From Planctomycetota bacterium (GTDB lineage Bacteria; Planctomycetota; Planctomycetia; Planctomycetales; Planctomycetaceae), in NCBI GenBank assembly GCA_003388505.1, contig QQVO01000064.1, positions 62,001-126,000 on the forward strand: 64,000 nt of DNA. Direction: 5' to 3'. Each line of letters begins with the position of its first letter. Position 1 is the stretch's first letter. Shown here in pieces: positions 18,583 to 26,497 of this stretch. The notes beneath the pieces were generated by a model. That model was not told the origin of the DNA. It did no database searches and was given only the letters and a program-made list of their open reading frames with translations. Made by a program: the position numbers and the translations under genes.

Positions 18583-18609
18583 GACGCACGCTGGCAGCAT
18601 GCGCTACGG
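18583..18609. repeat. inverted copy of the 11706-11732 palindrome
   Basis: Matches the reverse complement of 11706-11732 at 26 of 27 positions. The single change falls in one arm and weakens the local hairpin. Confidence 0.7.
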
Positions 18610-18829
18610 ATGGTCGCGGCGAAACGGCGAGACGGTCGGTGAGCGTTGGTTGGGCGACATTGCGGAATGCGGGGAAACCTTGCGGGTGTGCGGCATTTTT
18701 GCCAAGCACGGACGCCCTGTTGTGCCGATAGAATCTTTCAGACCGTCTGCGCTGCGCGCAGCGGATCAGGGATATCACCGAACGACGGGGGCGGCGTCGG
18801 TTTTGCCGCAGGCTCACAGAGGAGCACTC

Positions 18830-19057
18830 ATGCCGGAGAGCATCAACGTTCTCGCTTTGGTCAAGGACGGTGAGCGGTACGTGTTCCTGTACGACGACGA
18901 GAGCCACGCCCAGACGTTGCAGATGTTGGGGCGGTACGCGGCGGACCCGGAACTGAGTTTTACCTGGTACGACGCGGCTGTCTTGAGCCAGCGGGTGCGA
19001 CGTCTGAAAGAGCGGACGGAGGCCCGTGAGCGATCCACCTATCGGGAAAGCGCGTGA
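18830..19057 (+). CDS. small hypothetical protein (75 aa)
   Basis: A 75-residue cytoplasmic protein, MPESINVLALVKDGERYVFL with YDDESHAQTLQMLGRYAADP and DAAVLSQRVRRLKER. AGGAG sits five bases before ATG 18830 and an excellent terminator follows the stop, so it is a real single-gene unit. It has a short beta-hairpin (ALVKDGERYVFLYDD) followed by helices; no metal site or membrane segment. I do not recognise the family. The next gene downstream (tyrosine recombinase) is separated by the terminator. Confidence 0.75.
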   Translation: MPESINVLALVKDGERYVFLYDDESHAQTLQMLGRYAADPELSFTWYDAAVLSQRVRRLKERTEARERSTYRESA

Positions 19058-19099
19058 GGCCGGCGAAGCGAACCCGCGCCGGCACCGCGATCATGATAG

Positions 19100-19138
19100 C
19101 ACCCCGGTCGAGGCCTCTCTCGACCGGGGTGTCTTTTT
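19100..19138 (+). terminator. intrinsic terminator
   Basis: A 13-bp perfect stem (CACCCCGGTCGAG, 19100-19112, with 19119-19131), a 6-nt loop and then TCTTTTT. This is the textbook form and lies 43 bp after the 75-residue gene. Confidence 0.9.
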
Positions 19139-19167
19139 GGATGGACGAGGGACGAGGGACTAGGATC

Positions 19168-19210
19168 GAGAGCCAAGAGCCAAGAGCCAAGAGCTGAGAG
19201 CCAAGAGTTG
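19168..19210. repeat. short tandem repeat of GAGCCAA
   Basis: About six imperfect head-to-tail copies of a 7-bp unit (GAGCCAA, with one GAGCTGA variant) lie in the gap before the recombinase gene. Confidence 0.7.
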
Positions 19211-19299
19211 GGGATTGGGGGTTGGGAGTGCCGTGCGGGAGGGATTCGGGCTTGTTCCTGGCGCTGTTGACTGATTCGAGATTAATTTCGGGCTGTTCG

Positions 19300-20220
19300 A
19301 TGATTGATTCTGTCAATGCGTTCTTGCGGCACTTGCGGGTGGAGCGGAATGCTTCGGAGCTGACTCTCAAGTCGTATTCCGAGGACTTCGAGAGCTTCGC
19401 GGACTATCTCACGGAGCGGGCTGCGGGGATCAGCGACGCCTCGCAGGTGACGACGGCGGTGCTGCGGGGGTATCTGTCTTATCTGCACGAGTGCCAGTAT
19501 GCGCGGACGACGATCGCGCGACGGCTGGCGTGCCTGCGGAGTTATTTCCGGTACACGACGCGGGAAGGAATCACGGAAAATAACCCGGCGCAGGCGCTGC
19601 GGACGCCGCGGGTGGGACGGAAGCTGCCGCATTTTCTGTCGACGGAGCAGGTCGCCGCGCTGCTGGAAGCGCCGCCGGCGAATGAGCCGCTGGGACTGCG
19701 GGACCGGGCGATTCTGGAGACGATGTACTCGGCCGGACTGCGGGTGGCGGAGCTGGTCGGACTGGATGTCGCCGACTGGGACCGGGAGGCGAATATTCTG
19801 CGGGTGCTGGGCAAGGGCCGGAAGGAGCGGATTGCGGCGGTCGGCCGGTACGCGGCGAAGGCGCTCAGCCGGTGGATGGAGGTGCGGCAACCGGACGAAT
19901 CGGCGGCGGCGGATGATCAGAAAGCGTTGTTCCTGAACCGTTTCGGACGGCGGCTGACGACGCGGAGCATCGGCCGGATGCTGCAAAAGCATCTGCAGGC
20001 GACCGGATTAGACAGGTTGACGACTCCGCATACGCTGCGTCACAGTTTCGCGACGCATCTGCTGGACGGCGGAGCTGATCTGCGGGCCGTGCAGGAGTTG
20101 CTGGGTCACAAGAGCCTGACGACGACGCAGATCTACACGCACGTGAGCACGCGGCGGATGCGCGACACGTACGATCAGGCCCACCCGCACGCTGCCGGGA
20201 GCCGGCACGAAGCGGGGTAG
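19300..20220 (+). CDS. tyrosine recombinase XerC/XerD
   Basis: A 306-residue site-specific recombinase that would resolve chromosome dimers at dif with a partner and FtsK. The N-terminal SAM-like core-binding domain (1-95) carries [19 protein letters not shown]; the catalytic domain holds Arg148 ([12 protein letters not shown]), Lys in GKGRKER, His244 and Arg247 ([17 protein letters not shown]), His270 ([16 protein letters not shown]) and nucleophile Tyr279. All catalytic residues are present and length is typical. Start ATG 19300 gives the usual short N-terminus; there is no strong ribosome site. XerC and XerD cannot be told apart from this alone. No integron or phage genes lie nearby, so a housekeeping role is more likely than mobility. 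Confidence 0.93.
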   Translation: MIDSVNAFLRHLRVERNASELTLKSYSEDFESFADYLTERAAGISDASQVTTAVLRGYLSYLHECQYARTTIARRLACLRSYFRYTTREGITENNPAQALRTPRVGRKLPHFLSTEQVAALLEAPPANEPLGLRDRAILETMYSAGLRVAELVGLDVADWDREANILRVLGKGRKERIAAVGRYAAKALSRWMEVRQPDESAAADDQKALFLNRFGRRLTTRSIGRMLQKHLQATGLDRLTTPHTLRHSFATHLLDGGADLRAVQELLGHKSLTTTQIYTHVSTRRMRDTYDQAHPHAAGSRHEAG

Positions 20221-20240
20221 AACACATTGCTCTACCATGT

Positions 20241-20317
20241 GTCCGCGTCGAGCGGTGTTTGGACTGTCGAGAACGAGAATCCGCGAGGCAGATCGCCAAC
20301 ACTGATTTGCAAAGCGC
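20241..20317. repeat. diverged 77-bp intergenic repeat, copy 1
   Basis: Aligns with 38451-38526: shared GTCCGC(G/A)TCGAGCGGT at the left, GGACTGT in the middle, and ACACTGAT then GCAAAGCGC at the right, with scattered differences and one single-base gap. It lies right after the recombinase gene. Confidence 0.65.
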
Positions 20318-20475
20318 AATAAGTTGCGGCGATCGCGGCCAAATTGCGTTGATTCCGCGCCCGTTTGCCTGTTAATGTAGAACTCCGCAAGCAGGGCACT
20401 CAAGGTTCTCGCCGTCCATTTTGCTTCAGCGGCGGGCGATTCACGGAAGACGACACTGAGCGTCTGTTCTCCCAA

Positions 20476-20498
20476 CGGCCGGCTGACGCCGGCCGCTC
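20476..20498. repeat. 23-bp GC-rich palindromic repeat, copy 1
   Basis: Contains GCCGGC arms around TGAC. All 23 bp are identical to 41527-41549. The remainder of 20221-20619 is leader of the desaturase gene. Confidence 0.65.
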
Positions 20499-20619
20499 AC
20501 CACCTGTCACGATCCAACGACCCAGCGTGGCTGGTTTGCCACAACTCAACAGAATCCAACGACCGAAGCGAAGCATGCGCGCGAATTGCGCTCGTCTTCA
20601 GACGAAAGACTCTAACGCT

Positions 20620-21714
20620 ATGGAAACTGCGACACCTGTCCTCGAAATGTCGCCGGCTGCCGTCGAGGCGAAACCTGTGATTGACAAGCAGGTCTTGCGG
20701 ACCTTGATGCAGCCGAGTCTGTTTCAGTGGGGCGTCCGGACGGCGGGTGACTGGATGCTGGTGATCGTTCCGATCGTGCTTGTGAATCTGGTGTGGGATT
20801 CTCCGTGGCGGTGGGGGGCGATGGGGCTGGCGCTAGTCTGCTTCGGCGTTGCACAGCATCGGTTGGCGTTAATGGCGCATGACGGTTCACATCGCCAGGC
20901 GTCGCGGAACAAGAAGCTGAACGATTTTCTGACGGGGATGTTCTGCCTGTGGCCGTTCGCGAACCCGGTGGGGGGATACCGGCGGTTCCACTTCAATCAC
21001 CACCGCTATCTCAACACGGAGGGGGATCCGGAACTGCATCACAAGCAGAAAAGTGCTCCGGCGTGGCAGCTTCCGGCCGGGAAGAAGACGATCGTCCGCC
21101 GGTTTCTGGAGGATGTTTCGCTGCTGCACGTGAAGGAACTGTTTCACCTTGCGCAGAACGCGCGGCCGGGGACGAGCAAGATCGATCGTCTGCTGCCGAC
21201 GTTCTGGTGGCTTTCGATGGTGACTGTGCTGTACTTCATCGATCAGTTGTGGATTCTGCCGGTATGGTTTCTCTCGACGGCGATCGTGTTCTGGCCGATC
21301 TTCCGGCTGCGAATCTGGACGGAGCACGTCGGAACGCATGACGTGCACCGGATTCATGCGCCGTGGTATCTGCGGTACTGGCTGCTGCCGCACAACACGT
21401 GGTACCACTACGAGCACCACCACTTTCCTCAGGTTCCGTGCTGGAATCTGCCGAAGGTGCGGGCCTTGATCGGTCCGGTGCCGGCGGTCCACCCGCTGTT
21501 CGCGGTGATCAACTCCTACGATCACGCCCCGAGCATCGGCTCGGGCGCTCCGACGCGGGAGCTTGGTGAGAAACTGCCGGAGTTCAATCCGCGGAATGTG
21601 GCCGACGTGCCGCAGGAATGGGAGCCGGGTCGGAAGAGCGGGACCGGTGCGGGGACCGGGGGACGGGCGATCTACCACCGGGACGAAGAGATTTCGGCCC
21701 ACGCGGGGGTGTGA
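20620..21714 (+). CDS. membrane fatty acid desaturase
   Basis: A 364-residue integral membrane di-iron enzyme. Histidine boxes are HDGSH (87-91), HFNHHRY (~124-130) and YHYEHHHFP near the C-terminus, the three-box pattern of acyl-lipid desaturases and related hydroxylases. Hydrophobic spans include WMLVIVPIVLVNLVW, GAMGLALVCFGVAQH and a paired segment about residues 200-235. It would introduce a double bond, or hydroxylate, lipid acyl chains using O2 and a ferredoxin-type donor. ATG 20620 gives a short cytosolic N-terminus; an in-frame ATG at 20575 is possible. It has no same-strand operon partner. Substrate specificity cannot be read from sequence. Confidence 0.88.
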   Translation: METATPVLEMSPAAVEAKPVIDKQVLRTLMQPSLFQWGVRTAGDWMLVIVPIVLVNLVWDSPWRWGAMGLALVCFGVAQHRLALMAHDGSHRQASRNKKLNDFLTGMFCLWPFANPVGGYRRFHFNHHRYLNTEGDPELHHKQKSAPAWQLPAGKKTIVRRFLEDVSLLHVKELFHLAQNARPGTSKIDRLLPTFWWLSMVTVLYFIDQLWILPVWFLSTAIVFWPIFRLRIWTEHVGTHDVHRIHAPWYLRYWLLPHNTWYHYEHHHFPQVPCWNLPKVRALIGPVPAVHPLFAVINSYDHAPSIGSGAPTRELGEKLPEFNPRNVADVPQEWEPGRKSGTGAGTGGRAIYHRDEEISAHAGV

Positions 21715-22249
21715 GGGGCATCCGCCAGCTGACGCTTGGCGGCTCGACATGGTGGGGATCGTTTCCATACGGCGGAATTACCGGGACGATTGCTACTTCC
21801 GGACGCCGGGATAGGGAACATATGTTTATTGGGTGAGTCTTTGTGTGGTGGGCGACGGCTCGCGGCCGATTGATCTCCTCAGAGGCGATGACCGGCCTCC
21901 GAATGGCTCCGCCGTCCAAGAATCGGGCGGCGTTTTCCAGCCAACTGGCCGGTTCCAATATTCCCTCAGGACGACGCGGCTGCTTTGCAAGCCGCGCAGC
22001 AGCGCCACGACGGTTGCCGGAGATTTATCCATGCAACTGTCTCATCTCATCGCGTTTCTTGATGCTGTTCCTGAAGTTGCGTTCGCTGGCGCAGCGCCGG
22101 GTTGTGCGTTGAATGTCGGCGCTCCGAGAGCGGGGGGAGTGGCTGAGTCGAACGGCAGCGTCCGCCGCGAGCCCGTATTGTCCCGATCGGAGAGATTCCG
22201 GTATGATCGGCCGGAGACCCCCCTCCGTCACCGCAACGGGAACCGCAAC
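21715..22249. other. intergenic region upstream of the FlgM-like gene
   Basis: No convincing coding sequence. A sigma-70-type promoter candidate near the right end (22178-22207) is the only supported element. Confidence 0.45.
22178..22207 (+). promoter_or_regulatory. candidate sigma-70 promoter for the FlgM-like gene
   Basis: TTGTCC (22178-22183) and TATGAT (22202-22207) are separated by 18 bp and lie 43 bp before the ATG at 22250. The match to -35/-10 consensus is fair; high-GC chance matches are possible. Confidence 0.4.
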
Positions 22250-22546
22250 ATGGATGTGACCAGTGCAGGATCAGTCGGCGGCGCCGGTCCGATTCGTCCG
22301 GTGCACGTGAATCCAGCCCAGTCGACTGCCGCTTCGGAAGCGGGCGGTCTGCAGGCGCCGCGAGACGAGGTCGAGATTTCGTCGGCCGCGCGTCTGCTGG
22401 ACCAGATTCAGAACGACCCCCAGGTTCGGGCGGAGAAGCTGGCCGCGATCCAGGCGGCGATTGCTGACGGGTCGTACGAGACGCCGGAGAAGCTGGAAAT
22501 CGCGGTCGGGCGGTTGCTGGAGGAAATCCAGCAGAGCGGCGGCTGA
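22250..22546 (+). CDS. FlgM-like anti-sigma-28 factor
   Basis: A 98-residue protein with a disordered Gly/Ala/Ser/Pro N-terminal half and a C-terminal helical part: DEVEISSAARLLDQIQNDPQ, VRAEKLAAIQAAIADGSYET and PEKLEIAVGRLLEEIQ. The sequence DEVEIS(S/T)xA followed by R(A/E)EKLAAIQxAIxxGxYxT is the FlgM sigma-28-binding signature. FlgM holds the flagellar sigma factor FliA inactive until the hook is complete. The call is good, though no flagellar genes are adjacent and planctomycetes often carry such genes separately. The ATG at 22250 is used; a frame extending upstream looks non-coding. Confidence 0.82.
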   Translation: MDVTSAGSVGGAGPIRPVHVNPAQSTAASEAGGLQAPRDEVEISSAARLLDQIQNDPQVRAEKLAAIQAAIADGSYETPEKLEIAVGRLLEEIQQSGG

Positions 22547-22705
22547 GCGATCGGGCGAGTTGCGATTTCGCCTGGTCGATCACCGGGTGTGTTGAGGTTC
22601 GCCGGCAGGGGGCCTACAGTGGAGAGAGCGGAGAAATCGGGCCGTCGTTCGATTTCCGCTGTGTCCACTCACCCGGCCTCCCACGATTGATCTCTGTCTG
22701 AGCGT

Positions 22706-23251
22706 ATGTCAGCGCAGCCTGCGGTTCGCAATTCGCACTCCCACGACGTCGACCTGAAACCGGCCGAGGGCACGGTTCAGCCGGTCTCGAAGTACATCGA
22801 GAAGTTCCGGGAGTTCCTCTCGTCCAAAGGGTTACGGATGACGAGAGAACGGTCTGCCGTGGTGGAGGAGATTTTTTCGTCGCACGAGCATTTTGACGCC
22901 GACCAGTTGGAGCGGCGGATGGCGCAGCGACGGGACGCGCGGGTCTCGCGGTCGACCGTGTATCGCTGTTTGGGCCAACTGCAGGAAGCCGGTCTGATCC
23001 GGAAGGTGGCGCGTCAGGACGACCGCGAGATATTCGAGCACGACTACGGCTATCCGCAGCACGACCACCTGATCTGCGGGCAGTGCGGTCGGCTGATCGA
23101 ATTTCACAACGACGCCATCAACGACGTGCTGCAGGAGATCGCGCAGCAGCACGGTTTCCGGATGGAGGGACACCGGCTGGAGGTTCAGGGCCTGTGCGAC
23201 GATTGCTGTCAGCCTCCGGAGTCGCGTCCGAAGAAGTTGAATCTGCTGTGA
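22706..23251 (+). CDS. Fur-family transcriptional regulator
   Basis: A 181-residue metal-dependent repressor. The winged helix is about residues 30-110 (LRMTRERSAVVEEIFSSHEH, RDARVSRSTVYRCLGQLQEA); the dimerisation domain has the HDHLIC region (YPQHDHLICGQCGRLIEFHN) and two CxxC pairs (CGQC and CDDC) for a structural zinc. The N-terminal extension of ~30 residues is longer than in E. coli Fur. It would sense iron, zinc, manganese or peroxide and bind an inverted-repeat operator; which metal cannot be said. It converges on the next reverse-strand gene with a 6-bp gap. Confidence 0.93.
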   Translation: MSAQPAVRNSHSHDVDLKPAEGTVQPVSKYIEKFREFLSSKGLRMTRERSAVVEEIFSSHEHFDADQLERRMAQRRDARVSRSTVYRCLGQLQEAGLIRKVARQDDREIFEHDYGYPQHDHLICGQCGRLIEFHNDAINDVLQEIAQQHGFRMEGHRLEVQGLCDDCCQPPESRPKKLNLL

Positions 23252-23257
23252 GAATTG

Positions 23258-23896
23258 TTAGGGGTCGTTCCATTGGAGTCCGCCGGGGGGCAATGGGGGG
23301 CGGAGTTTGAGGTGCAGTTGCCGGGCCGGCGTTGAGAGCCGATACCCTCGGCTTCCGGACTCCAGAAGATCGTGCGCCCAGGCGTGTGGATCGGGGGTGA
23401 TGAAGTGCCCGTCTGCGAGGAGTTCCAGGAGTTCGCGGACGCGGTAGACGTGCTTGGCGAGTGCTCCCGCGTTGACGGTTTCCTGGGTCCAGCGGATGAT
23501 GCGGGCCTTGAGTTGGGAGGTTGTCAGGAAGCCCTGGGGCGCCCAGTTGTCGGCTTGGGACTGATTCTCTTCGGCGGTTCGGGCGTCGCTGTGCGCCGCG
23601 ATGATGAGCGGCGCCAGGACTGCGAATTTGCACTGGCTGACGGGCGTTTCGATGATGACTTCTCCGCAGCGGATGTCGGCCGTTCCACCCTCCAGGAATG
23701 ACCCGTCGAGCCAGATTTCGACATCGGGAGTTCGATAGCTGTTGGCTGGGTGAGGCATACCCGTTTCCCTGCTCGAGGTGTGGGCCGTGCTGCGTTTCGC
23801 GGCGCGCGCTGCGTTACGCGGCGGTTTGGCCGATTTGCGTTGGTTGGATCTCCGGTTGCGGCGGGTGCGACTGGTCGGTTTTTCGGACGAGTTCAC
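23258..23896 (-). CDS. hypothetical protein with winged-helix-like C-terminal region
   Basis: A 212-residue protein. I place the start at GTG 23896 because AGGAG lies seven bases upstream; an internal ATG at 23758 would remove a very basic, Ser/Arg/Lys-rich N-terminus (residues 1-46, e.g. TSRTRRNRRSNQRKSAKPP). The folded part has a beta region (DVEIWLDGSFLEGGTADIRC, GEVIIETPVSQCKFAVLAPL) followed by helices (GFLTTSQLKARIIRWTQET, LAKHVYRVRELLELLADG). That alternation suggests a DNA-binding winged helix of the response-regulator C-terminal type, with a basic tail adding affinity; this is inference. It is divergent from the gene at 24199, which may have a similar C-terminal region. Confidence 0.6.
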   Translation of the reverse strand: MNSSEKPTSRTRRNRRSNQRKSAKPPRNAARAAKRSTAHTSSRETGMPHPANSYRTPDVEIWLDGSFLEGGTADIRCGEVIIETPVSQCKFAVLAPLIIAAHSDARTAEENQSQADNWAPQGFLTTSQLKARIIRWTQETVNAGALAKHVYRVRELLELLADGHFITPDPHAWAHDLLESGSRGYRLSTPARQLHLKLRPPLPPGGLQWNDP

Positions 23897-24198
23897 GTCG
23901 AGTCTCCTGTGAGCGAGCGCGGTCGGGGAAAGCTCGATTTCGTGTGGGCCGTGCCGAGAACAAGGCGAGATGCGGTTCGCCGGTCGGGAACCGAGCGGCG
24001 ATGCGAAAGAGAATTCGGGGAGATGAGATTGAGATCGAGCACGAGGGCACGATAATTGAGACTGCGGCGGGTACGTCGAGATACTTCTGATTACACCGAA
24101 CCTGATCCGATCGGTTCGGTCGAATTCAGGGCGGGAGCGGGACCGGCGGGGAGTCTGAGCTTCAGGCAGACGCGCGCAACACCGGGCGGGGGCGAGGG

Positions 24199-25494
24199 AT
24201 GTGGGACGAACTGTTTGAGAGTCTGGACTCCCCGGATGAGCAGAAGCGCCGCGCCGCATGGCTCACGCTGCGCGAAGCGATACGCGCCGGGAGCGCCGAC
24301 CCGGATGAACAGCATCTGTCGCGACTGCTGGAAGAACTGATCGCCGAGGAGCGAAGTGACACTTGGAGACAGGGCGTGCACGCGTTGCTGGCGCATCTGC
24401 TTCAGAGCGGCGGCAGGCAGGGAAGGGAAGTTCCGGCGGCGGGCGTCCCGCGGGGAGGGCTGGCCCGCTGGTTCTGGGATCTGTTCCGGGAGCCGACGAT
24501 CGTGCTCCGGATTTACGACAGTCTTCGTCGCCGCGACGAGGACGCGGTGACGGAATTGGCTCGGTTGCTGCCGTTTCCGGAATTTCGGCAGACGAAGTTC
24601 ATTCGCGTTCCGACCGAGAAGCCTCTGTGGGACCAGTTGCTGCGGCGGGACGAGACGGTGTGCATTGTGGGGCGCATCGGGATCTTCGGCGAGGAAGCGG
24701 TGGAGTTGTTCGACACGCGGTCGACGCAGTTCTTCTTTCCGACTCAACTCAAGCCGCAAAGCATCAAGCCGGGCCGGATCGATCCAGACGACTTTCACCG
24801 AATTCGAGAGCGTCGGGACGGAAAGGTGATCGAGCGGCGGTCGGCGATCTATGCGACGTCGGTGGACGAGCGGGACCGGGTCGATTACGGGTTGATCCAG
24901 CGCTACTACCAGCCGGACAAGCGACGGCATGTTGTGGTGCTGGCGGGGAATTCGCGGCTGGGAACGCTGGGAACGATCCTGTACCTCGCCGGCCTGTGGG
25001 AACAGCGAATTCCACTGCCGAACGGGGGACTGAGCGAGCGGGACACGCTGGAGATTCTGATTCGGGTACGGGCTCCGAAGTCTCCGCAGCCGTTCGGATG
25101 GTCGGCCGACACACCGACGGCGCAGTGCGTGCTGGCAGGGCGCGAACACCGCTGGTTTCCGGACGTGCGGAGTTGGGGACCGCAGCGTCTGGTGGTGAAG
25201 ATGGTCGACGACGAGCCGAGCGAAGTGTATGAGAACGGACCGGGACGGCGTCCCGTTTTCGGCCGGGGGAGCGATCTGGTTTATTTTATCTATGCCCTGT
25301 GGGAGCGGACCGAACAGGGAACTCCCGGTCGGCGGGTCTCGGTTGATGACTGGGGGGACTACCAGGACGTGGCGCACCGCGTTCTGCACCAGGTTCCGGC
25401 GTATCGTCAGCGACTGAACAAGCTGCGGGGGGCGGTGGGCGTGAATGACAGCACGTCGGAGGTGAGGCTTCGGGTGCCGATTGAGCTGGTGTAG
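24199..25494 (+). CDS. unrecognised three-part protein: helical, Rossmann-like, winged-helix-like
   Basis: A 431-residue cytoplasmic protein. The first ~90 residues are helical (LDSPDEQKRRAAWLTLREAI, WRQGVHALLAHLLQS). Residues ~140-275 look like an alpha/beta ligand-binding domain: VCIVGRIGIFGEEAVELF, then DYGLIQRYYQPDKRRHVVV and LAGNSRLGTLGTILYLAGL, where a Gly-rich loop follows a hydrophobic strand. The C-terminal ~90 residues (DLVYFIYALWERTEQGTPG, DYQDVAHRVLHQVPAYRQR, LNKLRGAVGV) have a winged-helix-like pattern that recalls the divergent neighbour. There is no signal peptide or membrane segment. It may be a ligand-sensing regulator or effector. I do not recognise the family. Confidence 0.6.
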   Translation: MWDELFESLDSPDEQKRRAAWLTLREAIRAGSADPDEQHLSRLLEELIAEERSDTWRQGVHALLAHLLQSGGRQGREVPAAGVPRGGLARWFWDLFREPTIVLRIYDSLRRRDEDAVTELARLLPFPEFRQTKFIRVPTEKPLWDQLLRRDETVCIVGRIGIFGEEAVELFDTRSTQFFFPTQLKPQSIKPGRIDPDDFHRIRERRDGKVIERRSAIYATSVDERDRVDYGLIQRYYQPDKRRHVVVLAGNSRLGTLGTILYLAGLWEQRIPLPNGGLSERDTLEILIRVRAPKSPQPFGWSADTPTAQCVLAGREHRWFPDVRSWGPQRLVVKMVDDEPSEVYENGPGRRPVFGRGSDLVYFIYALWERTEQGTPGRRVSVDDWGDYQDVAHRVLHQVPAYRQRLNKLRGAVGVNDSTSEVRLRVPIELV

Positions 25495-25779
25495 CGCGGT
25501 GGCGCGTCGGTTTGGGCACACGGTGATAGAGACAGCGGGTCGGTAGACAGAGATCTTGGACCGCGCGGCAGCGTTGGGGGCGGCTTCTTGTGCCTTCGGC
25601 GGCGGTGTGACGGCCGGGCCACCCGGCGGGATCTCAACAATCTGAATTGACGCACCACTGGGGGGTGGGTTCGGGCGTCTGCGGTCTTCTCGCAGTGTTC
25701 ATCAAGAGAAGTTGTCGCCGGTTTGGGGCGGCAGTAGAATGCTTTGACTCATTTTGGCTGTCCTCGTGCTTGAGGGGAG

Positions 25780-26478
25780 ATGGGGCGGATGATTTCTCAG
25801 GTTCCGCAATCAGGCTCCAGTGCCGCGGTCGCCGTGTCGGGCCCGAATGGTCGTTCAGGCCGGCGCCCCGGCGGACTGTCGGTCAGCGTGTTGGCGTTGA
25901 ACCGGAACTTTGCTGCGGTGCACGTGATCTCGGTGCGTCGCGCGTTCTGCCTGCTGTTCAAGGATCTGGCGGAGGTCATCAACGTCGAATCCGGCAGCTA
26001 CTACAACTACGACTTCGAGGGGTGGCGCGAGCAGAGTGAGATGCGGATTGCCCTGGGAGACCGGCGCGAGGAGGACGACTGGATTCAGGCGGTCAATTTC
26101 GAGATCCAGGCGCCGCGAATCATCCGGCTGATGCGTTACGACCGGCTGCCGCGCAATGCGGTGAAGTTCAATCGCCGGAACATCTTTCTGCGCGACGAGC
26201 ATCGCTGCCAGTATTGCGGGGAACGGTATTCCTCGGCGCGGTTGAGTCTGGACCATATCCATCCACGCAGTCGGGGCGGTGGAGACACGTGGGAGAACGT
26301 GGTTTGCGCGTGCCTGACCTGCAACGTGCGGAAGGGGGGACGGACTCCGCAGGAAGCCGGGATGCGTTTGCTGAGGCCTCCCGTCAAGCCGACGCGGAGC
26401 CCGCTGATCTGCCGGCATCTGAATCAGGAAAAGTACGCCTCGTGGCGGGCGTTTCTGAAGCCTGCCGGCCGCGGTTGA
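25780..26478 (+). CDS. HNH endonuclease family protein
   Basis: A 232-residue protein (ATG 25789 is an equally good start; a GAGGGGAG ribosome site serves either). The first ~130 residues (VLALNRNFAAVHVISVRRAF, DDWIQAVNFEIQAPRIIRL) form a domain seen with planctomycete and cyanobacterial HNH proteins. The catalytic part has CQYCGERYSSARLSLDHIHP, with RSRGGGDTWENVVCACLTCN and KGGRTPQEAGM: two CxxC zinc-binding pairs enclosing the H-N-H/N betabetaalpha-Me core that cuts DNA with a divalent metal. Not associated with a phage, intein or restriction gene here; such stand-alone copies are usually chromosomal. It converges on the GT-C gene with an 18-bp gap. Confidence 0.85.
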   Translation: MGRMISQVPQSGSSAAVAVSGPNGRSGRRPGGLSVSVLALNRNFAAVHVISVRRAFCLLFKDLAEVINVESGSYYNYDFEGWREQSEMRIALGDRREEDDWIQAVNFEIQAPRIIRLMRYDRLPRNAVKFNRRNIFLRDEHRCQYCGERYSSARLSLDHIHPRSRGGGDTWENVVCACLTCNVRKGGRTPQEAGMRLLRPPVKPTRSPLICRHLNQEKYASWRAFLKPAGRG

Positions 26479-26497
26479 GGATGTTCTCCCAGATTGC

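Noticed and set aside
19300-20220. Possible phage integrase in place of XerC/D
   Set aside because: Length, N-terminal domain and absence of phage or att-like neighbours fit the housekeeping recombinase better.
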